A DNA stretch of 54,866 bases, taken from Planctomycetaceae bacterium. Its GTDB lineage: Bacteria; Planctomycetota; Planctomycetia; Planctomycetales; Planctomycetaceae. Position numbers and translations under genes: made by a program. The stretch is from NCBI GenBank assembly GCA_015485495.1, contig WFTL01000153.1:1-54866 (forward strand), in the 5' to 3' direction. The first letter of the stretch is position 1. The number at the start of each line of letters is the position of its first letter. Below the pieces are notes generated by a model that worked only from the letters and a program-made list of their open reading frames with translations, was not told the DNA's origin and made no database searches. This document shows positions 8,167 through 18,160 of this stretch, piece after piece.

Positions 8167-9144
8167 TTACGCCAGATCGCGATCTTCAAACAGAATGAAG
8201 GCCAGCAGAATGGCGGCCGTGATGTAGGCCGCTCCGTAAAGCAAAGCCATTCCGGGATAGGCCGGCACCACGTCCGTTCCGGTGGCAATTGCCGCGGAAA
8301 TATTGAACGCGTCCAGAGACGGCATGATCGTGGCGATCAGCCGGGCCACGAAAGCCACGGCTTCGTTCTGAATCACCCGGTCGCTCTGCGCCACCATCAT
8401 CGGTGTCAGGTTGCCGATCACGAAAATCATGAAACTGCCGACCAGATTGACGACCATCGGGAAACGCGTGGCAATCGCCACACTGATGGCGCCCAGCACG
8501 GCCACTTCCAGATACACCAGCACCACGCCGGGAAGCACCTGGCTGACCACCTCCATGCGATCCGAATGCGGAACCGGAATCGACATGCCCATCACGTCCC
8601 GGTATTCCAGCACGGGAGAAATCTCCTGAGTGTTCTCCCGCTGATCATGTCCGACCTTGTAGAAGATCAAAGCACAGAAGATCAGTGTCAGAGGCACCAG
8701 AAGCCACAGGGCTCCCTGCAGAATTCCGATGTACTTGCCCAGAATGAACTGGCGACGGTTGATGGGCTTGGACAGCAGCGTCATCGCTGTCTTGCCTTCG
8801 ATTTCATTTGTGATCGACTGACCGGCCGTCCACACCGCCAGCAGCGCTCCGGAAATCAGCAGAATCGCCAGGCCGCATTCCTTGAGCATCTTCACGTCAG
8901 ATCCCAGCGTGAAGAACGGAATGAACGTGTTCAGCAGCAGCAGGAACGCCGAAATCGCCAGCAGCAGAAAAAACAGCGGCTGGCGGACCGCTTCCTTGGT
9001 CGTGGCCCGCGCGATGATCCCGGCCCGCGTGCCGTAGGAGAAAATCACGAGCCCGAAAAACAGCAGCAGCCCGATGATCCAGGCAGGAGCCCAGTTGGCC
9101 TCGCCAGGCACCGCCTGCTGAGCCAGCACAGGAAAACCATTCAT
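8167..9144 (-). CDS. ABC-2 type transporter permease
   Basis: This permease of about 325 residues has six or more membrane segments: GLLLFFGLVIF near 30, LFFLLLAISAFLLLL near 60, the AILLISGALLAVW helix near 100, LWLLVPLTLIFCALIFY near 150, a VVLVYLEVAVLGAISVAIA helix near 205, and C-terminal helices. The cytoplasmic block SITNEIEGKTAMTLLSKPINRRQFILGKYIG is diagnostic of ABC-2 permeases of the NosY/CcmB-like kind. The ATG at 9144 is preferred over a GTG at 9162. No ATP-binding partner is adjacent; the nearest ABC protein (6123-7946) is of exporter type and catalytically decayed, so the true ATPase is probably elsewhere. Confidence 0.8.
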   Translation of the reverse strand: MNGFPVLAQQAVPGEANWAPAWIIGLLLFFGLVIFSYGTRAGIIARATTKEAVRQPLFFLLLAISAFLLLLNTFIPFFTLGSDVKMLKECGLAILLISGALLAVWTAGQSITNEIEGKTAMTLLSKPINRRQFILGKYIGILQGALWLLVPLTLIFCALIFYKVGHDQRENTQEISPVLEYRDVMGMSIPVPHSDRMEVVSQVLPGVVLVYLEVAVLGAISVAIATRFPMVVNLVGSFMIFVIGNLTPMMVAQSDRVIQNEAVAFVARLIATIMPSLDAFNISAAIATGTDVVPAYPGMALLYGAAYITAAILLAFILFEDRDLA

Positions 9145-9511
9145 GAGTTCAGACAGTCCCACTCAGACGAATTCTTGCAGACCGGAACACAGACGAACAC
9201 TGCACAGCCGAAATCCCGCGCACAGCCGAAGTCCCGGCATTCTGCTGTACGTTTCTGACCCGTGAGCTGTTGGAGGGAATCTGCAGGTCGGACACACCGA
9301 ACCGGCCACCTCCACCCGAAACGCAAATGATTCCCCTCACAGCACTTACGCAGACAGGGCCGATTTCGATCTGCCGACTGCGGGCCGGCGCTGTTTCAGC
9401 CGGCAATCTGTCCGCTTCCGCCCGCCCCTCAGTCGCCAGAGGAACGGCCGTCGCTTACGATGCTCCCTTCTGGCACGGATCGCTGCGGAAACGCGGCCGG
9501 CAAAGGACATC
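9145..9511. other. Divergent intergenic region, ABC-2 permease / helicase
   Basis: This 367-bp region separates the divergent permease and helicase genes. It holds a tandem pair of 18-bp units (9202-9219 and 9220-9237, two differences). The helicase gene has an AAAGGA ribosome-binding site ending 6 bp before its ATG. No confident promoter hexamers or ORF were seen. Confidence 0.4.
9202..9237. repeat. Two tandem 18-bp repeats
   Basis: GCACAGCCGAAATCCCGC is followed immediately by a second copy differing at two positions. It lies 58 bp upstream of the permease ATG on the opposite strand. It could be a pair of factor-binding sites or a chance slip duplication. Confidence 0.5.
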
Positions 9512-11644
9512 ATGAACGGAACGACCGACGACATTCCGGAGTTTCTCAGGGACCTGAACGAACAGCAGCTCACAGCCGTTCTCCACGGCCGCCGTCCGCT
9601 GCTGATCGTGGCCGGTGCCGGAACCGGAAAGACGACCACGCTGGCCCACCGTGTCGCCTGGCAGATTGTGTCGGGCGTTCACCCGGACCGGATTCTGCTG
9701 CTGACATTCACCCGCCGGGCCGCATCGGAAATGCTGCGTCGCGTGGAAGCCATTCTGCTGCAGCTCGATCCCGAAAAGATCCGGCATCCGGAATTCCTGC
9801 AGCGTCCCATGATTCGCCGCATCTGCGGCGGAACCTTTCATGCCGTCGGTACACAGCTGCTCCGACGTCATGGTCATCTGATCGGCCTGTCGCCCGATTT
9901 CACGATTCTCGACCGCAGCGATTCCGAGGATCTGATGAATCTGGCCCGTTCGGAACTGAGTCTGCCGTCGTCCGGCAGCCGGTTTCCTCTGAAAGCCACC
10001 TGTCTGGATATTTACAGCCGCTGCGTGAACACGCAGCGCCATCTCGAAGATGTTCTGAAAAAATGGTTTCCCTGGTGCCACGAACATGCCGCGCTGCTGG
10101 GGAACCTGTTCAGCGACTACGCGGCCCGCAAAGAACAGCAGCGGGTTCTGGACTTCGATGATCTGCTGCTGTTCTGGCATGCATTGACCGCATCGGACGA
10201 CGGCGCCGCCGTTCTGAAGCAGCAGTTCGACTGCATTCTGGTGGACGAATACCAGGACACCAACGTGCTGCAGGCACAGATTCTGAAGAACATGGTGCCC
10301 GACGGCCAGGGGCTGACGGCCGTGGGCGATGATGCTCAGTCGATCTATTCCTTTCGCGCCGCCACCGTTCGCAACATTCTGGATTTCCCACAGGATTTTC
10401 CCGACACGGAAATCGTCGTTCTGGAACAGAACTACCGCAGCACACAGCAGATTCTCGACGTCACGAATCAGGTGATTGCCGAAGCCGCTGAACGGCATCC
10501 CCGCAATCTGTGGTCCGATCGGGGCGCCGGTATCCCACCGGCTCTGGTCACCTGTGCCGATGAGGATGCTCAGAGCGAATACGTGATCGACCGGATACTG
10601 GAACACCGGGAACAGGGCATCCCGCTCAGACAGCAGGCCGTGCTGTTCCGGGCGTCGCATCACAGCATGGCCCTGGAAGCCGATCTGAGCCGCCGGAACA
10701 TCCCTTTCCACAAGTACGGCGGCCTGAAATTTCTGGAAACAGCCCACATCCGGGATGTCATGGCCTTTCTGCGTCTGGCGGAAAATCCGCTGGACGCGGT
10801 CGCGGCATTTCGGGTGCTGCAGCTTCTTCCGGGAATCGGCCGCGCCCGGGCGGCCCGGCTGATCGACGATCTGAGAGAAGCCGGAGGCCGTTTCGACACC
10901 TGGACGCAGTGGAAGCCGCCTGCCGCCCTGCAGCAGGACTGGCCGAAATTCGTCGCCCTGATGGAACAGCTCTCCGGCCGTTCTCCGACCACAGCGGCCG
11001 TCGCATCCGATACCGCGGCCGAAGCGGCCGTGGCCGCCGACCTGCACGCCGTCCGGTCCTTTTATCAGCCCCTGATGGAATCCCGCTACGATCATCCCCG
11101 GCCACGGATCAACGATCTGAAACAACTGGAAGTCATTGCGGCCCGCTATCCCGCCCGGCGGGAATTCCTGTCGCAGCTCACCCTCGATCCGCCCGCGTCC
11201 ACTCAGGATATGGCCGCCGACCCGTGGCTGGACGAAGACTATCTCATCCTCAGCACGATCCATTCAGCCAAGGGACTGGAATGGGACTGCGTGTTCGTCA
11301 TCCACGCGGCCGACGGGAACATCCCGTCCGATATGGCGGTGGAGACTCCGGAAGAAATCGAAGAAGAACGCCGGCTGTTCTACGTGGCCATGACGCGGGC
11401 CCGCAACCGCCTGTATGTTCTCCGGCCGGAACGCTACTACTTCCACCATCGGCGGCGCAGCGACCAGGGATCTCTGTCGCAGATCACCCGTTTTCTCCCC
11501 GCGTCCATTCAGACGTCCTTCGAACGGATCTCCTGGGGCCCCGACATCGACGGCGGCTCCTCATCCGAATCCGACACCAGCCGCCTCATCACAGGCGACA
11601 CCCGCCGCATTCGACAGGACATCGCCCGGCTGTGGTCGTCGTAA
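9512..11644 (+). CDS. UvrD/PcrA/Rep-type superfamily 1 DNA helicase
   Basis: This 710-residue 3'-5' DNA helicase probably acts in repair or replication restart. All SF1A motifs are visible: the Q motif LNEQQLTAV (about 16-24), Walker A VAGAGTGKTTT (33-43), Ia TFTRRAASEM, motif II VDEYQDTN (about 243), motif III GDDAQSIYSFR (about 272), motif IV YRSTQQIL, motif V STIHSAKGLEWD (about 580) and motif VI FYVAMTRARNRLYV (about 625). The length is near that of UvrD and PcrA. Assignment to one of the three is not possible by eye. The C-terminus after motif VI is short, and the UvrD/PcrA tail that contacts RNA polymerase or UvrB is not obvious. The start is supported by AAAGGA upstream. Confidence 0.92.
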   Translation: MNGTTDDIPEFLRDLNEQQLTAVLHGRRPLLIVAGAGTGKTTTLAHRVAWQIVSGVHPDRILLLTFTRRAASEMLRRVEAILLQLDPEKIRHPEFLQRPMIRRICGGTFHAVGTQLLRRHGHLIGLSPDFTILDRSDSEDLMNLARSELSLPSSGSRFPLKATCLDIYSRCVNTQRHLEDVLKKWFPWCHEHAALLGNLFSDYAARKEQQRVLDFDDLLLFWHALTASDDGAAVLKQQFDCILVDEYQDTNVLQAQILKNMVPDGQGLTAVGDDAQSIYSFRAATVRNILDFPQDFPDTEIVVLEQNYRSTQQILDVTNQVIAEAAERHPRNLWSDRGAGIPPALVTCADEDAQSEYVIDRILEHREQGIPLRQQAVLFRASHHSMALEADLSRRNIPFHKYGGLKFLETAHIRDVMAFLRLAENPLDAVAAFRVLQLLPGIGRARAARLIDDLREAGGRFDTWTQWKPPAALQQDWPKFVALMEQLSGRSPTTAAVASDTAAEAAVAADLHAVRSFYQPLMESRYDHPRPRINDLKQLEVIAARYPARREFLSQLTLDPPASTQDMAADPWLDEDYLILSTIHSAKGLEWDCVFVIHAADGNIPSDMAVETPEEIEEERRLFYVAMTRARNRLYVLRPERYYFHHRRRSDQGSLSQITRFLPASIQTSFERISWGPDIDGGSSSESDTSRLITGDTRRIRQDIARLWSS

Positions 11645-11732
11645 CGCCGGCTGTCCCTGAAAACAGAAAAAACAGACGCGTCTGTCGTCAGTGGCGGCCG
11701 CTCCACCCGTCGTCAGAAAACGAACGGCGTTT

Positions 11733-12674
11733 TCAGGAAGCGAACAGAGCGTCCACGAATCCTTCCGGATCGAACAGTTCCAGGTCTTCGAGCTGTTCCC
11801 CCACGCCGATGTACTTGACGGGAATGCCCATGTCCTGGCGAATGGCCACGGTGACGCCTCCACGGGCCGTGCCGTCCAGTTTGGCCAGAATCAGTCCCGT
11901 ACACTGCACCGCTTCGGAAAAACTCCGCGCCTGACTCAGCCCGTTCTGTCCGGTCGTGGCATCCAGAACCAGCAGGCTTTCGTGCGGCGCATCGGGAATG
12001 ACTTTCTGGATGACCCGGCGGATCTTGTTCAGTTCATCCATGAGGTTTTTCTGAGTCTGCAGGCGGCCGGCCGTGTCGACGATGAGATAATCGGCACCGG
12101 ATTCAACGGCCCGACTGGCTCCTTCATAGGCCACGGCGGCCGGATCCGATCCGCCTTCTTTCCGAACAATGTCGCAGCCCAGCCGTTCGCTCCATTTCGT
12201 CAGTTGTTCCACCGCCGCAGCGCGAAACGTATCGGCGGCCGCCAGAACGACCCGTTTCTGATGCGTCTGCAGCAGACAGGCGATCTTGGCGATGGACGTT
12301 GTTTTGCCCGCTCCGTTGACTCCGGCTACCAGAATCACGGTCGGTCCCGAATCGGCCCGGGCCAGCGGCGACAGCGGATCGTTCAGATCCCAGCCTCCCG
12401 ACCCGTCGCCGCGCAGCAGTTCCACCAGCTCCTGGCGGACCGTATCCCAGACGGCATCCACATCCACGACACGGCCACCATGTTCTTCGCGCAGGCGGCT
12501 GATGATCCGGTCGGCGGCCTGAACCCCCATATCCGTGCGGATCAGGCGTGCTTCGAAGTCCTCCAGCAGGCTGTCGTCGAGAATCTCTCCCGAACGAAAC
12601 AGGTCACGGACATCCGTCCGCAGAATGTCTTTCGTTTTTTTCAGACCCGACTTCAGTCGGTCAAACAGTCCCAT
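11733..12674 (-). CDS. ftsY: Signal recognition particle receptor FtsY
   Basis: This 313-residue GTPase is FtsY, which docks SRP-ribosome complexes at the inner membrane. It has the short N-terminal helix MGLFDRLKSGLKKTKD, the N domain, then the G domain: G1 GVNGAGKTTSIAKIA (about 107), ADTFRAAAVEQL, G3 VDTAGRLQ (about 189), ATTGQNG, LAKLDGTARGG (about 266) and the C-terminal GVGEQLEDLELFDPEGFVDALF. There is no long acidic A domain, so this is the compact form common outside enterics. The gene ends convergently to the helicase. A small hairpin (11716-11734) overlaps its stop codon. Confidence 0.96.
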   Translation of the reverse strand: MGLFDRLKSGLKKTKDILRTDVRDLFRSGEILDDSLLEDFEARLIRTDMGVQAADRIISRLREEHGGRVVDVDAVWDTVRQELVELLRGDGSGGWDLNDPLSPLARADSGPTVILVAGVNGAGKTTSIAKIACLLQTHQKRVVLAAADTFRAAAVEQLTKWSERLGCDIVRKEGGSDPAAVAYEGASRAVESGADYLIVDTAGRLQTQKNLMDELNKIRRVIQKVIPDAPHESLLVLDATTGQNGLSQARSFSEAVQCTGLILAKLDGTARGGVTVAIRQDMGIPVKYIGVGEQLEDLELFDPEGFVDALFAS

Positions 12675-12740
12675 CGGTGGTCTCGCTGAGTCGTCTTCAG
12701 GACAGATCCGGAAGTCGGGCAGCTTATCCCGCCGAAAACT

Positions 12741-15700
12741 TCAGTCAACAGTGCCGTCCGCCCGGCCCGGCGGCAGACCGCGGACGAAGAACGGATAAAT
12801 GGCCGGGACAACAAGCGATGTCAGCAGAGTGGACGTGATCAGACCGCCGATCACGACAGTCGCCAGAGGACGCTGCATTTCCGCTCCGTCGCTGCGAGAC
12901 AGTGCCATCGGCAGAAACCCGAAACTGGCCACCAGAGCCGTCATCAGAATGGGCCGCAGACGCGTCATCGCCGTCTCGAACGTGGCCGATTCCGGATCCT
13001 GACCCCGCCGACGCCGGTTTTCCGCCGCGCTGACCCACACCAGACCATTCAGAACGGCCACTCCGAACAGGGCAATGAATCCCACCCCCGCTGAAATGCT
13101 GAACGGCATTCCCCGCAGAGCCAGAGCGAACACGCCTCCGGACGCAGCCATCGGAACGGCCAGAAAAATCAGCAGAGCCAGACGGGGCGACCGAAACGTC
13201 GAATGCAGAAGCAGAAGTATGAGCAGCAGAACGATCGGCGTGATGAGCATCAGCCGCTGCCCGGCCGACTGCAGGTTTTCGAAATCGCCTCCCCAGCGAA
13301 TCTCGTATCCCGGAGGCAGGCGCACGTCCCGGGCGATCGCCTGGCGGGCTTCACGAACGAAACCCGCCACGTCCCGGCCGCGGACATTGCACTGAATGAA
13401 CGTTCGACGCCGATTCGATTCGTGCTGCACGGCCGGCGGAATCTCCTCCACCACCACATCGGCCAGCTCCTTCAGAGGAACCGGATCGCCGGCCGGCCGG
13501 CCGACCGGAAGCTGTTCCAGCAGATCGATCTGAGACCGCCACTGCTGCGGCAGCCGCACCGTGATCGGGTACCGGGCCCGTCCTTCGAAAATCAGTCCGG
13601 TTTCCCGGCCGCCCATCGATTCGACGACATCCATGACGGCCTGTGCGTCGACACCGTAACGAGCCAGGGCATCGCGCCGCGGCTCGATCCGCACGGTCGC
13701 CAGATTCGCCTGGTAATCGGCCTTCACGTCGGTCGCTCCCGGAATCCCCTTCAGAACCCGCTCGATGTCCCCGCCCCTGGCTGCCAGAACATCCAGATCG
13801 TTCCCGTACAGCAGCACAGCCACATCGGCCTTCACACCGGCCACCAGTTCGTCCACCCGCATTTCGATCGGCTGAGTGAACCCGAACACGGTCCCCGGCA
13901 CGCGTGAAGTCAGTTCCTGCCGAAGCTGATCGATCAGGTCATCACGAGTGATTCCTTCACGCCATTCCGACGGAGGATGCAGCATGACCCACACATCGGT
14001 CTGATGGACGCCCATGATGTCGTTGGCGATTTCCGGACGGCCCGTCTTGCAGAACACCGTCCGGACTTCCGGAAACTCGCCGATGATCTTCTCGATCTGA
14101 GTCCCCAGAGGAATCGCGTTTTCGATCGTGGCACTGGGCAGCCGCACCGCTTCGATCAGCAGATCGCCTTCCACAAGACGCGGCATGAATTCCGCCCCCA
14201 GATTCCAGCCCACCGGCAGACTGACAGCGAACACCGTCAGCGCCGTTCCGACGGTCACCGCCCGGTGCCGAATCGCCCGTATCACGACAGGCCGGTACAG
14301 TTTTCTGATCCAGCGCACCAGACGCACATCCTTTTCATCCATATTGCGGGGCAGCACCATGGCCGCCAGAACGGGCATCAGCGTCATCGACAGCACCAGA
14401 GATCCCGCCAGAGCGAACAGGACGGTCAGAGCCATGGGTCGAAACAGTTTGCCTTCCGTTCCTTCCAGCGCCAGAACCGGCACGTACACCACCGCAATGA
14501 TCAGCTCGCCGAACATCGTGGGTTTGCGCACTTCGATGGCCGCATCACGGATCACATCGATGTGCGACCGGAGCGCCCCGCCGGCCTGGCCGTCCGGTCC
14601 GGCGGGCCGGCTGAGTCGTCGGATGCAGTTTTCGATCATGATGACGGAACTGTCGACGATCAGTCCGAAATCGATCGCCCCCAGACTCATCAGACTGGCT
14701 GTCACTCCGGTCGCCATCATCAGGCTCGTGGCGAACAGCATCGACAGAGGAATCGCCAGAGCCGTGATCAGACCGGCCCGAAAACTGCCCAGCATCAGCA
14801 GCAGCACGATGATGACCAGAACCCCGCCTTCTGTCAGATTGTGAAGCACGGTGTGCAGCGTGCGGCCGATGAGATCTGCGCGGTCGTACACGATTTCCAG
14901 TGAGACGCCGTCCGGCAGCGTGGGTTCGATCTCCGTCAGCCGCTGCCTCACCCGTTCCACCACTTCCCGGGAATTTTCTCCGATGAGCATCATGGCCATG
15001 CCGATCACGGCATCCCCGCGGCCGTCCCGGGTGACGGCTCCCTGCCGCGGCAAAGGAGCGATCACGACTTCCGCCACGTCGCCCAGAAGAACGGGCGTCC
15101 CGTCGGCTTCGCGGCGCAGGACCACCTGGCGGATGTCGTCTTCGTTTTTCAGAAGCGCCTGTCCCCGGATGTAGCGCTGTTCGTCGAAATGCACGACATA
15201 CCCGCCGCCGGCCGTGGCGTTGTTCGCTTCCAGCCTCTGAAAAATGTCCCGCAGCGACAGTCGGAAACTGGCCAGCCGATCCGGATTCGGACGAACTTCA
15301 TACGATCGGTAATAGCCGCCCATCGTGTTGACTTCCGTCACGCCCGGCACTTCCCGCAGCCGGGGTGCAATCTGCCACTGGAGAATCGAACGCAGCTCCA
15401 TGGGAGAAAACCCCTCCCCGCGCACCTCGAACTGCAGAATCTCCCCCAGTGCGGTGGTCATCGGCCCCAGTTCCGGTGTCCCGTAGCCGGGAGGAATGTC
15501 GGCCGATGCCGTACGCATCCGTTCGCCGACCACGTTGCGGGCCCAGTAAATGTCGGTCCCGTCCTCGAAGACGATCGTGACCAGACTGATTCCGAACTTC
15601 GAGACGCTCCGCACTTCCTGAACCTTCGGCAGACCGCTCATCGCCCATTCCACCGGGTTGGTCACATAACGCTCCACCTCCACCGGCGACAGGGACCCCG

Positions 15701-15857
15701 CATCGGTCATCACCTGCACCTGAACGTTCGTCATGTCGGGAACCGCATCGATCGGCAGATGCACGGCGGAATACAGCCCGCCCAGCATCATCAGCAGCGT
15801 GCCGGTCAGAATGAGAAAACGATTCTGCAGCGAAAAACGGATCAGTCCGGTCAGCAC
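12741..15857 (-). CDS. czcA: Heavy-metal efflux RND pump, CzcA-type
   Basis: This 1038-residue inner-membrane RND transporter of the heavy-metal efflux branch moves metal ions out with a periplasmic adaptor and an outer-membrane channel. The N-terminal helix (LIRFSLQNRFLILTG) is followed by the DAVPDMTNVQVQV motif. The fourth-helix motif DFGLIVDSSVIMIEN matches the CzcA subgroup better than CusA, suggesting Zn/Co/Cd/Ni rather than Cu/Ag, though this is inference. Helices near 340-480 and 850-1020 complete the twelve-helix layout. It starts at GTG 15857, 2 bp after the adaptor stop, so the two are translationally coupled. No outer-membrane TolC-type gene is seen in the window. Confidence 0.9.
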   Translation of the reverse strand: MLTGLIRFSLQNRFLILTGTLLMMLGGLYSAVHLPIDAVPDMTNVQVQVMTDAGSLSPVEVERYVTNPVEWAMSGLPKVQEVRSVSKFGISLVTIVFEDGTDIYWARNVVGERMRTASADIPPGYGTPELGPMTTALGEILQFEVRGEGFSPMELRSILQWQIAPRLREVPGVTEVNTMGGYYRSYEVRPNPDRLASFRLSLRDIFQRLEANNATAGGGYVVHFDEQRYIRGQALLKNEDDIRQVVLRREADGTPVLLGDVAEVVIAPLPRQGAVTRDGRGDAVIGMAMMLIGENSREVVERVRQRLTEIEPTLPDGVSLEIVYDRADLIGRTLHTVLHNLTEGGVLVIIVLLLMLGSFRAGLITALAIPLSMLFATSLMMATGVTASLMSLGAIDFGLIVDSSVIMIENCIRRLSRPAGPDGQAGGALRSHIDVIRDAAIEVRKPTMFGELIIAVVYVPVLALEGTEGKLFRPMALTVLFALAGSLVLSMTLMPVLAAMVLPRNMDEKDVRLVRWIRKLYRPVVIRAIRHRAVTVGTALTVFAVSLPVGWNLGAEFMPRLVEGDLLIEAVRLPSATIENAIPLGTQIEKIIGEFPEVRTVFCKTGRPEIANDIMGVHQTDVWVMLHPPSEWREGITRDDLIDQLRQELTSRVPGTVFGFTQPIEMRVDELVAGVKADVAVLLYGNDLDVLAARGGDIERVLKGIPGATDVKADYQANLATVRIEPRRDALARYGVDAQAVMDVVESMGGRETGLIFEGRARYPITVRLPQQWRSQIDLLEQLPVGRPAGDPVPLKELADVVVEEIPPAVQHESNRRRTFIQCNVRGRDVAGFVREARQAIARDVRLPPGYEIRWGGDFENLQSAGQRLMLITPIVLLLILLLLHSTFRSPRLALLIFLAVPMAASGGVFALALRGMPFSISAGVGFIALFGVAVLNGLVWVSAAENRRRRGQDPESATFETAMTRLRPILMTALVASFGFLPMALSRSDGAEMQRPLATVVIGGLITSTLLTSLVVPAIYPFFVRGLPPGRADGTVD

Positions 15858-15859
15858 GG

Positions 15860-17395
15860 CTATTCCTCCTCACCTTCCAGCAGCAGTTCCGATTTGAGAA
15901 GGAAAGCGCCCTGAACGACCACATGATCGCCCTCCTGCAGACCATCCCGAATCTCCACACGCCGGGCATCGTGCTGGCCCACCTGAACATCCACCCGACG
16001 GAAACAGCGCTCCGAATCCGCCACGAACACGAAGGCCGCTCCTTCGTGGTGCATGACCGCACCGGAATGCACCGTGAGTACATTGCGGCGTGTTTCCACG
16101 GGAACCGCCACCCGCACGAACAGCCCCGGACGCAGGCGGTCGTCCGCGTGGTCGATCTGAGCCACGATGGGCACGGCATTGGTGTCCGTGGACACTTCCC
16201 GACCGACGAACTGCACCCGAGCGGTCAGCCGTTCTTCTCCCAGAGCGGGAACCTGCACCGCCAGTTCCTGCCCCGGAACCACCGCCATCGCCTCCCAGTC
16301 GTTTTCCCGGACATCCGCGCGGACCCACAACGTGGACGTGTCGGCCAGTACGAACAGCGAATCTGCCGCCCGAACCCGTTCACCGGCAGAAAACGACCGC
16401 CGTTCGATCGTCCCGTCAAAGGGTGCTCGAATCGCCACACGCGACAGATGTTCCAGGTCCCCGTCCGATGCCCCCAGGGCCGTTTCATCCGGTATGACAC
16501 CATCCCGACGAATGGCGGCGTCGTTCAGCAGATGCGACGCCAGATGCTGACGAGCGATCTGCAGACGCCGCTGAGCATCCTTTGCGGCCGCCAGAGCATG
16601 GCCGTGGTCTTTCCACACTTCGAATTCCGCCTGTTCACAGGCCGCTTCCAGTCGCGCCCGCGCCGCCCGGGCCGAAGCCTGGCGTTCCTGAATCACTTTC
16701 CACGATAAAGCGCCCGCTTCCCCCAGACCGGATGAATGTTCATACAGCGATTCGGCCAGACGCGATTCCGACAGCGCTCCGAACAGTTCCGCCCGATAAC
16801 GTCCCAGCAGCCGGTCGGAAAACTGCTGCTTCAGAGCATCGAAATCCGGGCTCCGGCGAATCGCTTTCGTCAGATCCTGAACGCCGGCTTTCAGCTTTTC
16901 AGCCCGATCGGCCAGAGCGGTTTTCAGGTCCGCCTCGTGCCGGGCCCGGAGCACATCCGCCCGGGCCGTCCCGATTTCCGGACTGTTCAGCCAGGCCAGA
17001 ATGCGTCCGGATTCCACTCGATCTCCCGGCTGCACGAGAACAGCCGTCACGATGCCGTCCGTCGGAACCGTCACATCGATGTGACGCGCGGCGTTGTAGG
17101 TGATCCGGCCGGGCACCGTGTGTTCATGCTGCAGCGTCCCCCGCACCACAGGTTCCACCTGGATCTGAGCCTGCCGGAATTTTTCCGGAGACAGCTCGAT
17201 CGTCATCGGCCGCACCGGTTCCGACGGCGAACTTTCCGGCGGCTGCGCAGAAACTGCCGCAGCCAGTGGCGGTTCCGACACACCGTTCAGAAACGCCGGC
17301 AGCATCAGACCGGCCCCGACCAGACCGGCCGCCACCGGAAGAAAAAGCCGCCACCGGACATGGCCCGTCCTTTTCCGGCCCCCTTCCTCAGACAT
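15860..17395 (-). CDS. RND efflux periplasmic adaptor (HlyD/CusB family)
   Basis: This protein of about 511 residues has one N-terminal membrane segment (LFLPVAAGLVGAGLMLPAFL), a proline/serine linker, and then membrane-fusion domains. A lipoyl/barrel-sandwich half (RGTLQHEHTVPGRITYNAARHIDVTVPTDGIV...VQPGDRVESGRILAWLNSPEIG) precedes a long coiled-coil hairpin (about residues 140-260). The second half (IRAPFDGTIERRSFSAGERVRAADSLFVLADTS) and the beta-barrel domain (WVRADVREND) follow. It bridges the CzcA-type pump and an outer-membrane channel. The ATG at 17395 is chosen because it precedes the membrane segment by a short basic stretch; earlier in-frame starts at 17521 and 17614 add an unstructured leader. 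Confidence 0.88.
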   Translation of the reverse strand: MSEEGGRKRTGHVRWRLFLPVAAGLVGAGLMLPAFLNGVSEPPLAAAVSAQPPESSPSEPVRPMTIELSPEKFRQAQIQVEPVVRGTLQHEHTVPGRITYNAARHIDVTVPTDGIVTAVLVQPGDRVESGRILAWLNSPEIGTARADVLRARHEADLKTALADRAEKLKAGVQDLTKAIRRSPDFDALKQQFSDRLLGRYRAELFGALSESRLAESLYEHSSGLGEAGALSWKVIQERQASARAARARLEAACEQAEFEVWKDHGHALAAAKDAQRRLQIARQHLASHLLNDAAIRRDGVIPDETALGASDGDLEHLSRVAIRAPFDGTIERRSFSAGERVRAADSLFVLADTSTLWVRADVRENDWEAMAVVPGQELAVQVPALGEERLTARVQFVGREVSTDTNAVPIVAQIDHADDRLRPGLFVRVAVPVETRRNVLTVHSGAVMHHEGAAFVFVADSERCFRRVDVQVGQHDARRVEIRDGLQEGDHVVVQGAFLLKSELLLEGEEE

Positions 17396-17653
17396 CCATC
17401 GATCGGACAGATCGGACCCGTCGGACCGATCGACACATCGGTCGCCGAGCCGATCACGAAACGTGTTCCTGCTGTGTTGATTGCGAACGGACACACGAAG
17501 TTCGCCTGAAAATGCATTCATGGCAGCGCAGCCTCCGGCCGGAGCGAAGCGGAAAGAAACAGCCTTCGACTGACAGAGCACTGTGCCCGTTTGCCTGCAG
17601 CGCAGGACGGACACATCAGTCGAAACAGAAGCGAAATCGTTCGAGCGGTACGC

Positions 17654-18160
17654 TCAGCAGCGCAGCACGCACAGCACCGAAAGACGTTCCCGTCCGGCGG
17701 TGCAGCAGGAGGATCCGATGGCGCCGAATCGCAAATTTTCCGAATCCGACGCACGGACCACGGACGACAGAACGGCCGCCGCAGACAGCGCAGAAGCGGC
17801 CTTCATCAGCCCGATTTCCTGGCAGCAGGAACCGTCCGGCAAAGCAAAGGACACGGCCGCCGTGGGTTCTTCACGCCCATCTGCAGGAACCGGGCAGCCG
17901 TCGCCGTGAATGATGTCACTGAGCATCGCCAGATGCAGGTGCCACTGATTGTCTTCCGTGGCGCTGTCAGCATGCCACGCATTCAGATGGCGGTGAAGCG
18001 TTTCGCTGCAGACGCCGGTCCGGGACACCGGGTGGAGATGGAACCACGGAACGGGCCCCCGCCACAGTGACACGAAAACACACAGCAGCGTGACGATGCG
18101 CACCGCTTTTCCCAGGCGTCCGCGATGAAATCTTCCGGCATGTCCGGAGGACCGTTTCAT
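17654..18160 (-). CDS. His-rich secreted/membrane protein upstream of the metal efflux genes
   Basis: This protein of about 168 residues has an N-terminal membrane helix (AVRIVTLLCVFVSLW) after a basic leader, then a histidine-rich stretch: WFHLHP, LHRHLNAWH and NQWHLHLAMLSDIIHGDGC. The C-terminal part is Ala/Ser-rich with several Cys (GSCCQE, SSCCTAG). The dense His/Cys content and its position 258 bp upstream of the adaptor and pump genes on the same strand suggest a periplasmic metal-binding or metal-sensing accessory. No named family is recognised. The start at ATG 18160 puts the helix near the N-terminus. High-confidence ORF, speculative role. Confidence 0.65.
   Translation of the reverse strand: MKRSSGHAGRFHRGRLGKAVRIVTLLCVFVSLWRGPVPWFHLHPVSRTGVCSETLHRHLNAWHADSATEDNQWHLHLAMLSDIIHGDGCPVPADGREEPTAAVSFALPDGSCCQEIGLMKAASALSAAAVLSSVVRASDSENLRFGAIGSSCCTAGRERLSVLCVLRC

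Noticed and set aside
11627-11735. Terminator between the helicase and ftsY genes
   Set aside because: The palindrome near 11670 and the 7-bp hairpin at 11716-11734 lack a following T-tract on either strand; the latter overlaps the ftsY stop codon.
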